DNA of 64,000 bases from an uncultured Eremococcus sp. (GCA_943914835.1 CALUDO010000006.1:1-64000); one strand, 5' to 3'. Counted from the first letter of the stretch, positions 1 to 6,855 are shown. A program made the numbers and translations. Notes: a model not told the origin generated them from the sequence alone.

Positions 1-200
1 CAGCACCTTACAGTGAAGGAGTTCCTTCTAACCAAGTGAACCCAGCAGCACCATTCGCTGACAGCGCAGTTGAAGAAGAGCCAGAATTCACTGAAGAAGA
101 ATTACCATTCGCTGGGCGTGAAATTGATCTGTCAGACGAAAGCTTAGCTATCTTCAATGATGCAATCTTATCAATTATCAATGACGTGTTTGCCAACTAA
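1..200 (+). CDS. 3' end of an unrecognised gene (partial)
   Basis: An open frame enters from the window edge (codons in phase with base 3) and stops at TAA 198-200. The visible 65 residues are acidic, with a Glu/Pro-rich stretch and a C-terminus ending in DVFAN. I see no known domain. It is followed 45 bases later by a clear intrinsic terminator, which supports this being the true end of a transcript. The function cannot be given from this fragment. Confidence 0.6.
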   Translation, partial: APYSEGVPSNQVNPAAPFADSAVEEEPEFTEEELPFAGREIDLSDESLAIFNDAILSIINDVFAN

Positions 201-244
201 GTTGAAGTGCTAGTGGGTTAAACTATCTATATAATTTATGTAGA

Positions 245-271
245 AGACCAGATATTTATCTGGTCTTTTTT
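245..271 (+). terminator. Intrinsic terminator after the partial gene
   Basis: A 10-bp inverted repeat (AGACCAGATA with TATCTGGTCT, 245-266) has a very short loop and is followed by a run of six T. It lies 45 bases after the stop of the upstream partial gene. Confidence 0.85.
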
Positions 272-352
272 GTCTACTTACTTCTTTTGTAACATTCACT
301 TTGGTGAATAACCCCTTATATCAAGTCTATGGTCTTTTTGCGCTCGTAATAA

Positions 353-424
353 TGTTACAATCCTAGGTCAAATTATTTAAATAGCTTATGAAGGGCTGAA
401 TTTGAGTAATTTTTTTGTTAGACT
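353..424 (+). promoter_or_regulatory. Candidate extended -10 promoters for the Sip-like gene
   Basis: Two extended -10 elements lie upstream of the 472 start: TGT-TACAAT at 353-361 and TGT-TAGACT at 416-424. Neither has a convincing -35 hexamer. The second would give a leader of about 40 bases, the first about 105. Which is used cannot be decided from sequence. Confidence 0.35.
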
Positions 425-471
425 AAGTAGGCCCGAGTAAGGGAGACTATATCAAACAAAGGTGATAAAAA

Positions 472-1836
472 ATGAAATTACATAAACAATTAATCACTGC
501 ATCATCCTTGGCTTTATTGATGATGCCATTGGGACAATCATTCGCCCAGTCAAATGAAACGCCCCGTGAGTGGCAAGCGCGCTCAGTGTCTGAAATTGCT
601 ATGGAATTAGAATATCCAAATGATAACCAAGTAGCTTATACCGTTCAATTTGGTGATACTCTTTCCGCTATTTCTCAAGCTATGGAAATTGACCTAGTCA
701 CTTTGGCGGAGGTTAATGGAATTGTTAATCCTGATTTAATTTATCCAGGAACTGTTCTAACGACTACTTTCAATGCCAATCAGGAAGCGGAATCTTTAGC
801 CATCGAAAGTCCACGTCAGGGACAAGAAGATTTGCTGACTGAGGTTGACTTAGTAAATGAAGAAGTAACTTATCAAGGGACTCAATCTGCAAGCAACCAA
901 GCCTCTGCTCCGACCCCAGTTGTGGCGGAAGTTGATGAATGGGTAGCGACTGAAGTAGAAGAGGACACTGTACCAGAAGCAGAACTTCAATCACGTGTTA
1001 GTCAAGTTGCTGAAAGCAGTCAACCTATAGAGGAAGAACTTGCTGCTGAAGACCAAGCAAGCGAAGAAGCAAGTCAAGTATCTGCTGAAGAGGTCCCTGA
1101 ATGGACGACAGCTGAAGAAGCAGGAGAAACTGTTGAAGGTCTTGATCAAGCAGGACAAGCTGGCCAAGAGAGTCAGCCAGCTCTTGAAGATTCAAATCAA
1201 ACGACAGATGTCATGGCTAACCAACCAGTACTGGTTGAACCAGAAGAGCCAGCAGCGGTTGAAGAAACTACCGTTGAAACTCCTGAACTTGCCCAAGGGG
1301 CAGCTCTTCCAGTAGAGACTTCAGAAGAAGAGCTTGTTAATGAAGAAACTCCTGTAGAAGAAACTCCTGTAGCTGAAGAAGTTCCTAGTGAAACAGTTGA
1401 GGAAGAACTTCCAGCGGATGTTGAAGAAACGGTTGATTCAGAAGTAGTTACTGAAGAAGAAGTGGTGGATAATAGCCAAGCGCAACCAGCAGATCCATAT
1501 ACCAATCCAGAGAACGCAGGTCTATCACCTGAAGTTGCTGCATATAAAGAAGAGGTTGCCGCTCAGTTTGGTGTTACTTCCTTCTCAACTTATCGTCCTG
1601 GAGACCCAGGAGACCATGGCCGTGGTAAAGCTGTTGACTTCATGGTTCCTGAGAGTTCTGCCCAAGGGGATGCCATTGCAGAGTATTCTATTAACCACAT
1701 GGATGAAAAAGGGATCTCCTATGTAATTTGGAAACAAAAAATGTATGGAGATTGGAACCGTACCTGGACAGATATGGAAGATAGAGGTTCTGTTACAGCC
1801 AACCATTATGACCATGTCCATGTATCTTTTAATTAA
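472..1836 (+). CDS. Secreted LysM protein, Sip-like (surface immunogenic protein family)
   Basis: A 454-residue exported protein. Residues 1-26 form a signal peptide ending AFAQS-like (QSFAQ), without a lipobox. A LysM peptidoglycan-binding module lies at about 55-98 (YTVQFGDTLSAIS, then NPDLIYPGTVL). Residues about 105-340 are a low-complexity Glu/Val/Ala-rich linker. The C-terminal domain (about 345-454), with FSTYRPGDPGDHGRG, AVDFMVP and ANHYDHVHVSFN, closely resembles the C-terminal domain of group B streptococcal Sip as I know it. In that family LysM holds the protein in the wall. The His/Asp pattern resembles D-Ala-D-Ala carboxypeptidase-type folds, so an enzymatic role is possible but not shown. 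The start has a good ribosome site (AAAGGTGAT). It is monocistronic, with a terminator at 1858-1885. Confidence 0.8.
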   Translation: MKLHKQLITASSLALLMMPLGQSFAQSNETPREWQARSVSEIAMELEYPNDNQVAYTVQFGDTLSAISQAMEIDLVTLAEVNGIVNPDLIYPGTVLTTTFNANQEAESLAIESPRQGQEDLLTEVDLVNEEVTYQGTQSASNQASAPTPVVAEVDEWVATEVEEDTVPEAELQSRVSQVAESSQPIEEELAAEDQASEEASQVSAEEVPEWTTAEEAGETVEGLDQAGQAGQESQPALEDSNQTTDVMANQPVLVEPEEPAAVEETTVETPELAQGAALPVETSEEELVNEETPVEETPVAEEVPSETVEEELPADVEETVDSEVVTEEEVVDNSQAQPADPYTNPENAGLSPEVAAYKEEVAAQFGVTSFSTYRPGDPGDHGRGKAVDFMVPESSAQGDAIAEYSINHMDEKGISYVIWKQKMYGDWNRTWTDMEDRGSVTANHYDHVHVSFN

Positions 1837-1857
1837 TAAGAGATAGATATGTATTCT

Positions 1858-1886
1858 AAAAGCACCTTCGTCTGAAGGTGCTTTTA
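1858..1886 (+). terminator. Intrinsic terminator after the Sip-like gene
   Basis: The repeat AGCACCTTC (1861-1869) pairs with GAAGGTGCT (1874-1882) around a 4-base loop. The flanking AAA/TTT pairs extend the stem. Confidence 0.85.
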
Positions 1887-1949
1887 TGATGGTGGGTGAT
1901 TTTCAAAGGATATTTTTTGTTTTGAGGACTAGGTCCTTGTCGCTAAGTG

Positions 1950-1958
1950 TGGTAGACT
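1950..1958 (+). promoter_or_regulatory. Extended -10 promoter of the fluoride-responsive leader
   Basis: TGG-TAGACT at 1950-1958 is an extended -10 element located about 15 bases before the first stem of the riboswitch aptamer. No strong -35 is visible. Confidence 0.45.
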
Positions 1959-1971
1959 AGACCTATCAATT

Positions 1972-2028
1972 AGGGAATGAAGTTCTCCCTTGGGAAACCA
2001 AAACCGCTGTGAAGCTGATGACTTCTGT
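1972..2028 (+). promoter_or_regulatory. Fluoride riboswitch (crcB motif) aptamer
   Basis: The stretch GGGAATGAAGTTCTCCC (1973-1989), the AAACCGCT segment (2001-2008) and GCTGATGACTTCTG (2014-2027) reproduce the fluoride-riboswitch consensus from memory. GAAGT in the first loop is complementary to ACTTC in the last segment, the expected pseudoknot. It sits directly upstream of a cation/proton antiporter, a gene class already known to be associated with this riboswitch. The downstream terminator overlaps the pseudoknot strand, so fluoride binding should permit read-through. Confidence 0.88.
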
Positions 2029-2065
2029 CGAGCCAGGCTGGCTTGGTGGAGTTGTCAGTTTTTTT
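2015..2065 (+). terminator. Riboswitch expression platform: conditional terminator
   Basis: CTGATGACTTC...AGCCAG (2015-2036) pairs, with several G-U pairs, with CTGGCTTGG...TTGTCAG (2038-2058), followed by seven T. Its 5' arm contains the GATGACTTC segment needed for the aptamer pseudoknot, so the terminator and the ligand-bound aptamer are mutually exclusive. This is an ON switch. Confidence 0.8.
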
Positions 2066-2091
2066 GTGATTAATATTCTAGGAGGTAGTCT

Positions 2092-3303
2092 ATGTTAACG
2101 TCGTTTGCCTATATACTCTTGTTAGGACTCGTAGGGGCCTGGTTGGCTCAATGTTTGAAACTTCCTCGTCTTGTAGGAATGTTGGCTTGTGGTATCCTTA
2201 TTGGGCCCTTTGTTTTTAATTTATTGGATCCAACGGTTTTAGCTATATCAGCAGATCTAAGAAAGATAGCTTTGGTCATTATCTTGGTTAAGGCTGGTCT
2301 GTCTCTTGATGTGAAGGATCTAAAAAAAGTGGGGCGACCAGCTCTATTGATGTCCTTCTTGCCAGCTTCTTTTGAAATCCTAGCTTATGCTGGTTTGGCT
2401 CCTCTCTTCTTTGGGATATCCCATCTAGAGGCTTTGGTAATGGGGGCCGTTCTGGCTGCCGTTTCTCCGGCTGTGGTGGTTCCTCGGATGGTGGAGCTTA
2501 TGGACCAAACTTATGGAGTAGACCAAGGACTCCCACAGATGATCCTGGCGGGCTCTTCCTGTGATGATATCTTTGTTATTGTCTTGTTTACCTCTTTCCT
2601 TCACATGGCTCAAGGAGGTTCCTTGGAATGGACTAATTTATTGGATATTCCATTATCCATTATCTTAGGCATCCTATTGGGATTAGTTGTGGGCTATTTA
2701 TTCAATCGCGGAAATGTTTACGTTAGTAAGCGAGGCATGACTATTGCTAGTCCAGTCCAGGTGATTCTTATCTTTGGTCTGTCTTTTGGTCTCTTAGCAA
2801 TCGAATCCTTTCTTCAAGGAAGGGTAGCAGTGTCCGGCCTTTTGGCCATTATAGCTATGACCATGATGGTTAAGAACAAGGGGGAGGCTCAACTGGCTGA
2901 AGATTTTGCTAACTCTTTTGGTCATTTATGGCAGGGGGCAGAACTCTTCTTATTTGTACTGGTTGGAGCGGCTGTTGACATCCGTTACATGGCTCAAGCC
3001 GGGGGCAAGGCCCTTGTTTTGATTATATTAGCCCTTGCCATCCGGTCAGGGGCAGTCTACCTTGCCTTGTTAGGAACATCTTTAACAAAGAAAGAACGCC
3101 TTTATGCGGTCTTTGCCTACTTACCTAAGGCTACAGTGCAAGCTGCCATTGGTGGTGTTCCTCTAGCGGCAGGTCTTCCGGTTGGAAGCTTAGTTCTATC
3201 GGTCGCAGTGATGGCCATCCTCTTAACGGCGCCTTTAGGAGCCACCCTTATGGATCAGACTTCTCACAAACTATTGCAAGTGAGTCGGGATTCTCGCCAT
3301 TGA
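2092..3303 (+). CDS. Cation:proton antiporter under fluoride riboswitch control
   Basis: A 403-residue polytopic membrane protein of the CPA (NhaP/KefB-like) superfamily. About 11-12 hydrophobic segments span the whole length. The motifs LPRLVGMLACGILIGP (about 24-40), AAVSPAVVVPRM (about 120-132) and ILAGSSCDDIFVIVLF (about 143-160) are typical of the family; the DD pair in the last is the likely ion-binding site. The start has a strong ribosome site (AGGAGG). Fluoride riboswitches are known to control CrcB/Fluc, CLC-F and some Na+/H+ antiporter-like genes, so I infer a role in fluoride resistance. Substrate and stoichiometry cannot be read from the sequence. No crcB or CLC gene is adjacent. 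The stop codon overlaps the -35 of the next gene's promoter. Confidence 0.85.
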   Translation: MLTSFAYILLLGLVGAWLAQCLKLPRLVGMLACGILIGPFVFNLLDPTVLAISADLRKIALVIILVKAGLSLDVKDLKKVGRPALLMSFLPASFEILAYAGLAPLFFGISHLEALVMGAVLAAVSPAVVVPRMVELMDQTYGVDQGLPQMILAGSSCDDIFVIVLFTSFLHMAQGGSLEWTNLLDIPLSIILGILLGLVVGYLFNRGNVYVSKRGMTIASPVQVILIFGLSFGLLAIESFLQGRVAVSGLLAIIAMTMMVKNKGEAQLAEDFANSFGHLWQGAELFLFVLVGAAVDIRYMAQAGGKALVLIILALAIRSGAVYLALLGTSLTKKERLYAVFAYLPKATVQAAIGGVPLAAGLPVGSLVLSVAVMAILLTAPLGATLMDQTSHKLLQVSRDSRH

Positions 3304-3332
3304 CTTTTTAAAAAGTAATTGTTACTATTAAA
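3300..3332 (+). promoter_or_regulatory. Promoter with overlapping Zur-like box for the zinc set
   Basis: TTGACT (3300-3305), a 17-base spacer and TACTAT (3323-3328) form a promoter. Over the spacer and -10 lies a dyad with core GTAA-TTG-TTAC (3315-3325), extended to A-rich and ATTAAA flanks. It closely resembles the Bacillus Zur consensus (AAATCGTAATNATTACGATTT). This geometry fits direct repression. AdcR, the usual streptococcal zinc regulator, has a different consensus, so a Fur-family regulator is the better guess. Confidence 0.6.
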
Positions 3333-3365
3333 ACACTTGATTGAAATAGTTAGGGAGGAAATAAT

Positions 3366-4286
3366 GTGTATAAGTATGTCAAACAAGTAGGATTGCTTCT
3401 TATAACGGTTCTAAGTCTGGTATCATCAGTTCCCTTGACTGGACAGGCAGAGGAAACTGGCAAAAAAATTGTCACTTCTTTTTACCCTATGTACGCCATT
3501 ACCTCGGAAGTCGTAGGAGATTTGCAAGAAGTTCAAATGATAAATTCGGGTCAAGGGATTCATGGTTTTGAGCCTTCGGCCAACGATATAGCCGGTATTT
3601 ATGATGCGGATATCTTTGTGTACCACTCCAATACTTTGGAATCCTGGACCAAGAATTTGGAGACAAATATGAAAGACCGTGGGATTAAAGTCATTCAAGC
3701 CAGCCAAGGACTGGAATTAAAGAAGGTACCTGGCTTGGAGGATGTGGAGGCTGAAGGGGACAAAGACCAGGCTAACCTCTATGACCCTCATTCTTGGCTA
3801 GATCCTTTGGAAGCAGCCCGTGAGGCAGAAAAGATTGGGCAGGCCATGGCTGAAATTGATCCTGATAATGCGGATACTTATAAGGCTAATGCCAAGGCTT
3901 TTTCCGATAAGGCTCAAGCTTTGGTTGATAAGTATCAAGCTATTTTTGAGCAGAAAGAGAATAAGGTCTTTGTCACACAGCACACAGCCTTCTATTATCT
4001 AGCGGAACGCTTTGGTTTGAAACAACTAGGCGTTTCTGGGATTACCTCCCAAGCGGAACCTTCCGCCAAGCAGATTCAAGAAGTGATGAAGTTTGTTAAG
4101 AAATACAAGGTCGATACCATCTTCATTGAACCGAATGTCTCAGATAAGGCGGCCAAGGTTATTTCTGATAATACGGGAGTAGAGATGGTTACCCTGTCTC
4201 CGCTGGAATCTGACCCACAAAATGATGCTAGCTTTTTGGATAATTTAGATGATCAATTGCAAATACTTAGTGACCATATGAAATAA
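3366..4286 (+). CDS. ZnuA/AdcA-type zinc-binding protein (cluster A-I solute-binding protein), no lipobox
   Basis: A 306-residue metal-binding protein of the ZnuA/AdcA/Lmb family. Residues 1-29 form a signal peptide (hydrophobic LLLITVLSLVSS, then GQA-EE). The expected metal ligands are present as His in GIHGFEP (about 66), His in DPHSWLDP (about 142), His in TQHTAFYY (about 206) and an acidic residue near LSPLES (about 280). The start is GTG at 3366 (MYKYVK). The protein contains no cysteine at all, so it cannot be lipid-anchored as most Gram-positive ABC binding proteins are. It lacks both the His-rich loop and the C-terminal ZinT domain of pneumococcal AdcA; a separate ZinT gene lies two genes downstream. 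No permease or ATPase gene is adjacent. Confidence 0.88.
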   Translation: MYKYVKQVGLLLITVLSLVSSVPLTGQAEETGKKIVTSFYPMYAITSEVVGDLQEVQMINSGQGIHGFEPSANDIAGIYDADIFVYHSNTLESWTKNLETNMKDRGIKVIQASQGLELKKVPGLEDVEAEGDKDQANLYDPHSWLDPLEAAREAEKIGQAMAEIDPDNADTYKANAKAFSDKAQALVDKYQAIFEQKENKVFVTQHTAFYYLAERFGLKQLGVSGITSQAEPSAKQIQEVMKFVKKYKVDTIFIEPNVSDKAAKVISDNTGVEMVTLSPLESDPQNDASFLDNLDDQLQILSDHMK

Positions 4287-4298
4287 GGGAGGCCTATT

Positions 4299-5129
4299 TT
4301 GAAAGCATATAATAAGACCCTGCTTGTGACAGGTTTGAGTCTGACCTTAGCTATACTAGGACAGAGTCCTTTGGCCCAAGCAGAAATTAAATATATTGAT
4401 GGAGCAGGTTCAGAAAGCGGCCAAAGTCAAGAAACCAGCCAAGATGAGAGCCCTGAAGAAGTTAGTCAGTCAGAAGGTATAGCGGCTGAACAGGTGATTA
4501 TTCGAATCTCATCGGAAGGTTATGTTTCTTCTCATGGCGACCACTACCATTCCTTTAATGGTGAAGTCCCCTTTGATTCTATTATCAGTCGCGAATTACT
4601 GGCCCCCCAGGATTACCGCTTTAATAAGGAAGATGTGGTCACTGAGATTGACCAAGGTTATGTGGTGGATGTGGATGGCAAGTATTATGTTTATTATGAT
4701 CATCCTGACCAAGCCAAGAACCTTCGCACTAAAGAGGAAATTAGCCTTCAAGCGTACGGACTTCATCCTCAAGACGCCCGTAAGCTAATTCAAGTAAAGG
4801 AAGAATTGGGCCTAGCTAAAGACTCCAAAATTAGCTATAAAACGGATCAGACAGAAGCCGACCTAGCTCAAGAAGAGGGTAAGGATAGTCAGGTAGTTTA
4901 CCTGATGGCGAATAATTATGTGAGTTTGATAGGGGAACAGCTGTATATTTTTCCTGGCCCTGTTCCGGAAGAGGCTGTTTTTAACCGACGTCTCCTAGCC
5001 CCAGCTAATTATGAATTTAAGGAAACGGATAAGCTTCAGGATACAGCAGAAGGTGCGATTGTTCAGCAAGACCAAACTTATTATCTTTATGTTAAGGATC
5101 AGCAGGCTACTGAGAATTTGAGTGATTAG
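4299..5129 (+). CDS. Secreted Pht-like histidine-triad protein
   Basis: A 276-residue exported protein with a signal peptide ending AQA-E (about residue 28) and no lipobox. It starts with TTG at 4299, supported by AGGGAGG seven bases upstream. Residues about 65-160 match the pneumococcal histidine-triad (Pht) module: GYVSSHGDHYHSFNG carries the HxxHxH motif, followed by VPFDSIISRELL, GYVVDVDGKYYVYY and RTKEEI. A second copy at about 200-270 keeps the surrounding pattern (VPEEAVFNRRLLAP, YYLYVKD), but its triad position reads IGEQLYIF without histidine. Pht proteins bind zinc and are thought to feed AdcAII-type binding proteins, which fits the gene 13 bases upstream. The same transcript as the ZnuA-type gene is likely. 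Confidence 0.82.
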   Translation: MKAYNKTLLVTGLSLTLAILGQSPLAQAEIKYIDGAGSESGQSQETSQDESPEEVSQSEGIAAEQVIIRISSEGYVSSHGDHYHSFNGEVPFDSIISRELLAPQDYRFNKEDVVTEIDQGYVVDVDGKYYVYYDHPDQAKNLRTKEEISLQAYGLHPQDARKLIQVKEELGLAKDSKISYKTDQTEADLAQEEGKDSQVVYLMANNYVSLIGEQLYIFPGPVPEEAVFNRRLLAPANYEFKETDKLQDTAEGAIVQQDQTYYLYVKDQQATENLSD

Positions 5130-5137
5130 TTTCAGAT

Positions 5138-5204
5138 AAAATCAAGTCTATGTCTATAAATAATAATTATTACTATTATTTTCGAAAAAGACTTGATTTT
5201 TTAT
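5138..5204 (+). terminator. Long-loop terminator enclosing a Zur-like box
   Basis: AAAATCAAGTCT (5138-5149) pairs perfectly with AGACTTGATTTT (5189-5200), followed by TTATT. The 39-base loop contains the palindrome TAATAATTATTA (5161-5172). The 3' arm also supplies the -35 hexamer of the next gene. Confidence 0.65.
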
Positions 5205-5237
5205 TAGCTTTCTTTTAAACTGTTACCATTACGTTTT
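5157..5237 (+). promoter_or_regulatory. Promoter and two Zur-like sites for the ZinT-like gene
   Basis: The promoter is TTGATT (5193-5198), a 17-base spacer and TAAACT (5216-5221). A Zur-like box is centred on TAATAATTATTA (5161-5172), just upstream of the -35. A second, weaker site, TGTTACCATTACG (5221-5233), sits at the transcription start. Both resemble the GTAATNATTAC core. Two sites flanking the promoter suggest tight zinc repression, which is inference. Confidence 0.5.
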
Positions 5238-5255
5238 GTAGGAGGAATATAATCC

Positions 5256-6179
5256 ATGAAAAAATCATTATTACCCGTTTTATTAGCCTCATCTTTACTT
5301 GCTGGACTTGCAGGACCAGGCTTATCTTATGGTCAACCAGTTTTTGCTGAAGAAAGTGGTCAAGAAAGCCAGGAAGGGCATGGCCATGATCACGAAACTG
5401 AAGAAGGACATGATCACGACCATGAAGGACATGATCACGACCATGAAGGACATGATCACGCCGTTGAATTTGATCCAGAAATGGTTGTCAAGAAAGATGG
5501 CGATAACTATATCATGGCTCACGGAGATCACTTCCATACCATTCCTGCCAGTGATTTGAGTCAAGAACAAGTGGAGGCTGCAGATAAATACCTAGAAGAA
5601 CATCCTGAAGTTACTGAAAACTATGACAAACAAAAAGATGTTCAAGCTGGATTCTTCGAAGATAATCAGGTGAAAGACCGTGAATTAACGGACTGGGCTG
5701 GTGATTGGCAATCAGTCTATCCTTATTTAGAAGATGGGACCCTAGATCCAGTTATGGACAAAAAGGCGGAAGCTGAAGATGCAGACATGACCGCCGAAGA
5801 ATATAAGGAATACTATGAAACTGGTTATAAGACGGATGTTGATCATATAAATATTAATGAAGACTCAATTACTTTTGTTAAAGGTGACACTAAGTCTACG
5901 GCTAAATATGAATACGCCGGCTACAAGATTTTAGAATATGATGGTGGGAACCGGGGAGTTCGTTACCTCTTTACCAAGGTTGAGGGAGATGAAGAAGCAC
6001 CGACATCAGTTCAATTCTCTGACCATAATATTGAACCAAGTGAAGAAGTTGATCACTTCCATATCTTCTTCTCTAATGATGATCAAGATACACTTCTAGA
6101 AGAAATGGATAATTGGCCAACTTACTTCCCAAGTGACTGGACAGGTGACCAAATCTTCACAGATTTAATGAACCATTAA
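5256..6179 (+). CDS. Secreted His-rich ZinT-family zinc protein
   Basis: A 307-residue exported protein. Residues 1-32 are the signal peptide (ends VFA-EE) and there is no lipobox. Residues about 42-68 are three near-perfect GHDHDHE repeats, a metal-chelating tail. Residues about 75-120 contain an HGDHFH histidine-triad-like motif. From about residue 140 to the end is a ZinT/YodA domain: WAGDWQSVYPYL, a DVDHI segment, YLFTKVEGDEEAPTSVQFSD, and the DHFHIFFSND His pair. ZinT proteins bind zinc and pass it to ZnuA-type proteins. In streptococcal AdcA the ZinT domain is fused to the ZnuA domain; here the two are separate genes. The start is backed by AGGAGG. It has its own promoter with Zur-like sites. 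Confidence 0.87.
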   Translation: MKKSLLPVLLASSLLAGLAGPGLSYGQPVFAEESGQESQEGHGHDHETEEGHDHDHEGHDHDHEGHDHAVEFDPEMVVKKDGDNYIMAHGDHFHTIPASDLSQEQVEAADKYLEEHPEVTENYDKQKDVQAGFFEDNQVKDRELTDWAGDWQSVYPYLEDGTLDPVMDKKAEAEDADMTAEEYKEYYETGYKTDVDHININEDSITFVKGDTKSTAKYEYAGYKILEYDGGNRGVRYLFTKVEGDEEAPTSVQFSDHNIEPSEEVDHFHIFFSNDDQDTLLEEMDNWPTYFPSDWTGDQIFTDLMNH

Positions 6180-6219
6180 GCGTTCGCTCCTAGCATTTTC
6201 TTAATTTCTTAGAGGTATA

Positions 6220-6225
6220 TATACT
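6220..6225 (+). promoter_or_regulatory. Possible -10 element for the ncRNA at 6227
   Basis: TATACT lies immediately before the structured RNA. No clear -35 was seen, so the promoter is tentative. Confidence 0.35.
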
Positions 6226-6226
6226 A

Positions 6227-6367
6227 GCGGCCCTGCCAGCCACTCTCTCCGAGTGCAGATCTTGACCTACCCCCTCAAGTTGTCTGCGACCAGAGTGTTA
6301 TTCTCAAAAAAACTTACCTTGCTGGCGGGGAATGCAAAAAGCGGTGCCTATTTAGGCACCGTTTTTT
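6227..6367 (+). ncRNA. Structured non-coding RNA of unknown family (rod with large bubble)
   Basis: A GC-rich stretch between two AT-rich flanks with no reading frame. CCCTGCCAGC (6231-6240) pairs with GCTGGCGGGG (6321-6330). Inside, CACTCT (6241-6246) can pair with AGAGTG (6292-6297), and GCAGA..CTTGA (6255-6265) pairs with TCAAG..TCTGC (6275-6287). This leaves a one-sided 23-base A/U-rich bubble at 6298-6320. A strong terminator ends the transcript. The single rod with a central bubble recalls 6S RNA but is shorter than usual. I see none of the conserved SRP, tmRNA or RNase P sequences. The downstream gene is over 200 bases away, so it looks freestanding rather than a leader. Confidence 0.6.
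6336..6367 (+). terminator. Terminator of the ncRNA at 6227
   Basis: CGGTGCC (6342-6348) pairs with GGCACCG (6355-6361) around a 6-base loop. A-rich bases precede the stem and six T follow it. Confidence 0.9.
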
Positions 6368-6545
6368 ATTTATATCAAAAGAAAAGGAATGGACGGGGAA
6401 AGTCTGGTAGGTAAATTACTTAAGTAAAACCTAACGATCGTTGAGTCTTTTTAATGGATTGATCTACACCTTCTGTATTATGTGTATTGATAGGATGATA
6501 ATTTAATTATATAACAGGGGCTGTGCTTAGATACTGCCAGAGGTG

Positions 6546-6551
6546 TATAAT
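6546..6551 (+). promoter_or_regulatory. -10 element upstream of the 57-residue gene
   Basis: A perfect TATAAT at 6546-6551, about 40 bases before the start codon at 6592. No good -35 is visible. Confidence 0.4.
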
Positions 6552-6591
6552 ACTTGTAGGAACAATGATACATATTGAAGGAGTGGTGGGA

Positions 6592-6765
6592 ATGTATAAG
6601 ACCCTTGTATTGGATTACTGTCCTAAGTCTAGGGACATGGCAATCAAGATTGAACATACGGCAAACAAAATGCACGCTGAAGGCTATGAACTGGTGACCT
6701 TTTCTGAGACCACCACGGCTAAAGCCATTCTTGTTTTTAAGAAAATAATTAAACAGGAATATTAA
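6592..6765 (+). CDS. Small DUF4177-like protein
   Basis: A 57-residue cytoplasmic protein (MYKTLVLDYCP...). The start at 6592 is chosen because a good ribosome site (AAGGAGTGG) lies just upstream, and because a TATAAT at 6546 falls inside the longer frame. The middle part, ANKMHAEGYELVTFSE followed by AILVFKK, has the alternating pattern of DUF4177-type small proteins (helix, GxELV strand, final strand). The function of that family is unknown. It stands alone between an ncRNA and a convergent operon. Confidence 0.6.
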   Translation: MYKTLVLDYCPKSRDMAIKIEHTANKMHAEGYELVTFSETTTAKAILVFKKIIKQEY

Positions 6766-6772
6766 GCAATAG

Positions 6773-6836
6773 AAATCCTCTAAGTCAGTAAGAGATGAGA
6801 TTCTTTGGAATCCCACTGGCTTAGAGGATTTTGTTT
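6773..6836. terminator. Terminator between convergent genes
   Basis: AAATCCTCTAAGTCAGT (6773-6789) pairs with ACTGGCTTAGAGGATTT (6815-6831), followed by TGTTTG on the plus strand. The stem may also serve the minus-strand operon that ends at 6856. Confidence 0.7.
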
Positions 6837-6855
6837 GCTTATAGAAGTAAGGTGA

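Noticed and set aside
340..375. Possible WalR box (TGTTAC followed by a half-site) before the Sip-like gene
   Set aside because: Only one half fits the TGTWAH-N5-TGTWAH pattern; the second half (TAGGTC) does not.
1197..1505. A Ser/Thr-rich minus-strand open frame opposite the Sip-like linker
   Set aside because: It mirrors the Glu/Val-rich repeats of the real gene and lacks a ribosome site.
5395..5465. Short tandem DNA repeat as a possible CRISPR or VNTR
   Set aside because: It encodes the GHDHDHE units of the ZinT-like protein and has no spacer structure.
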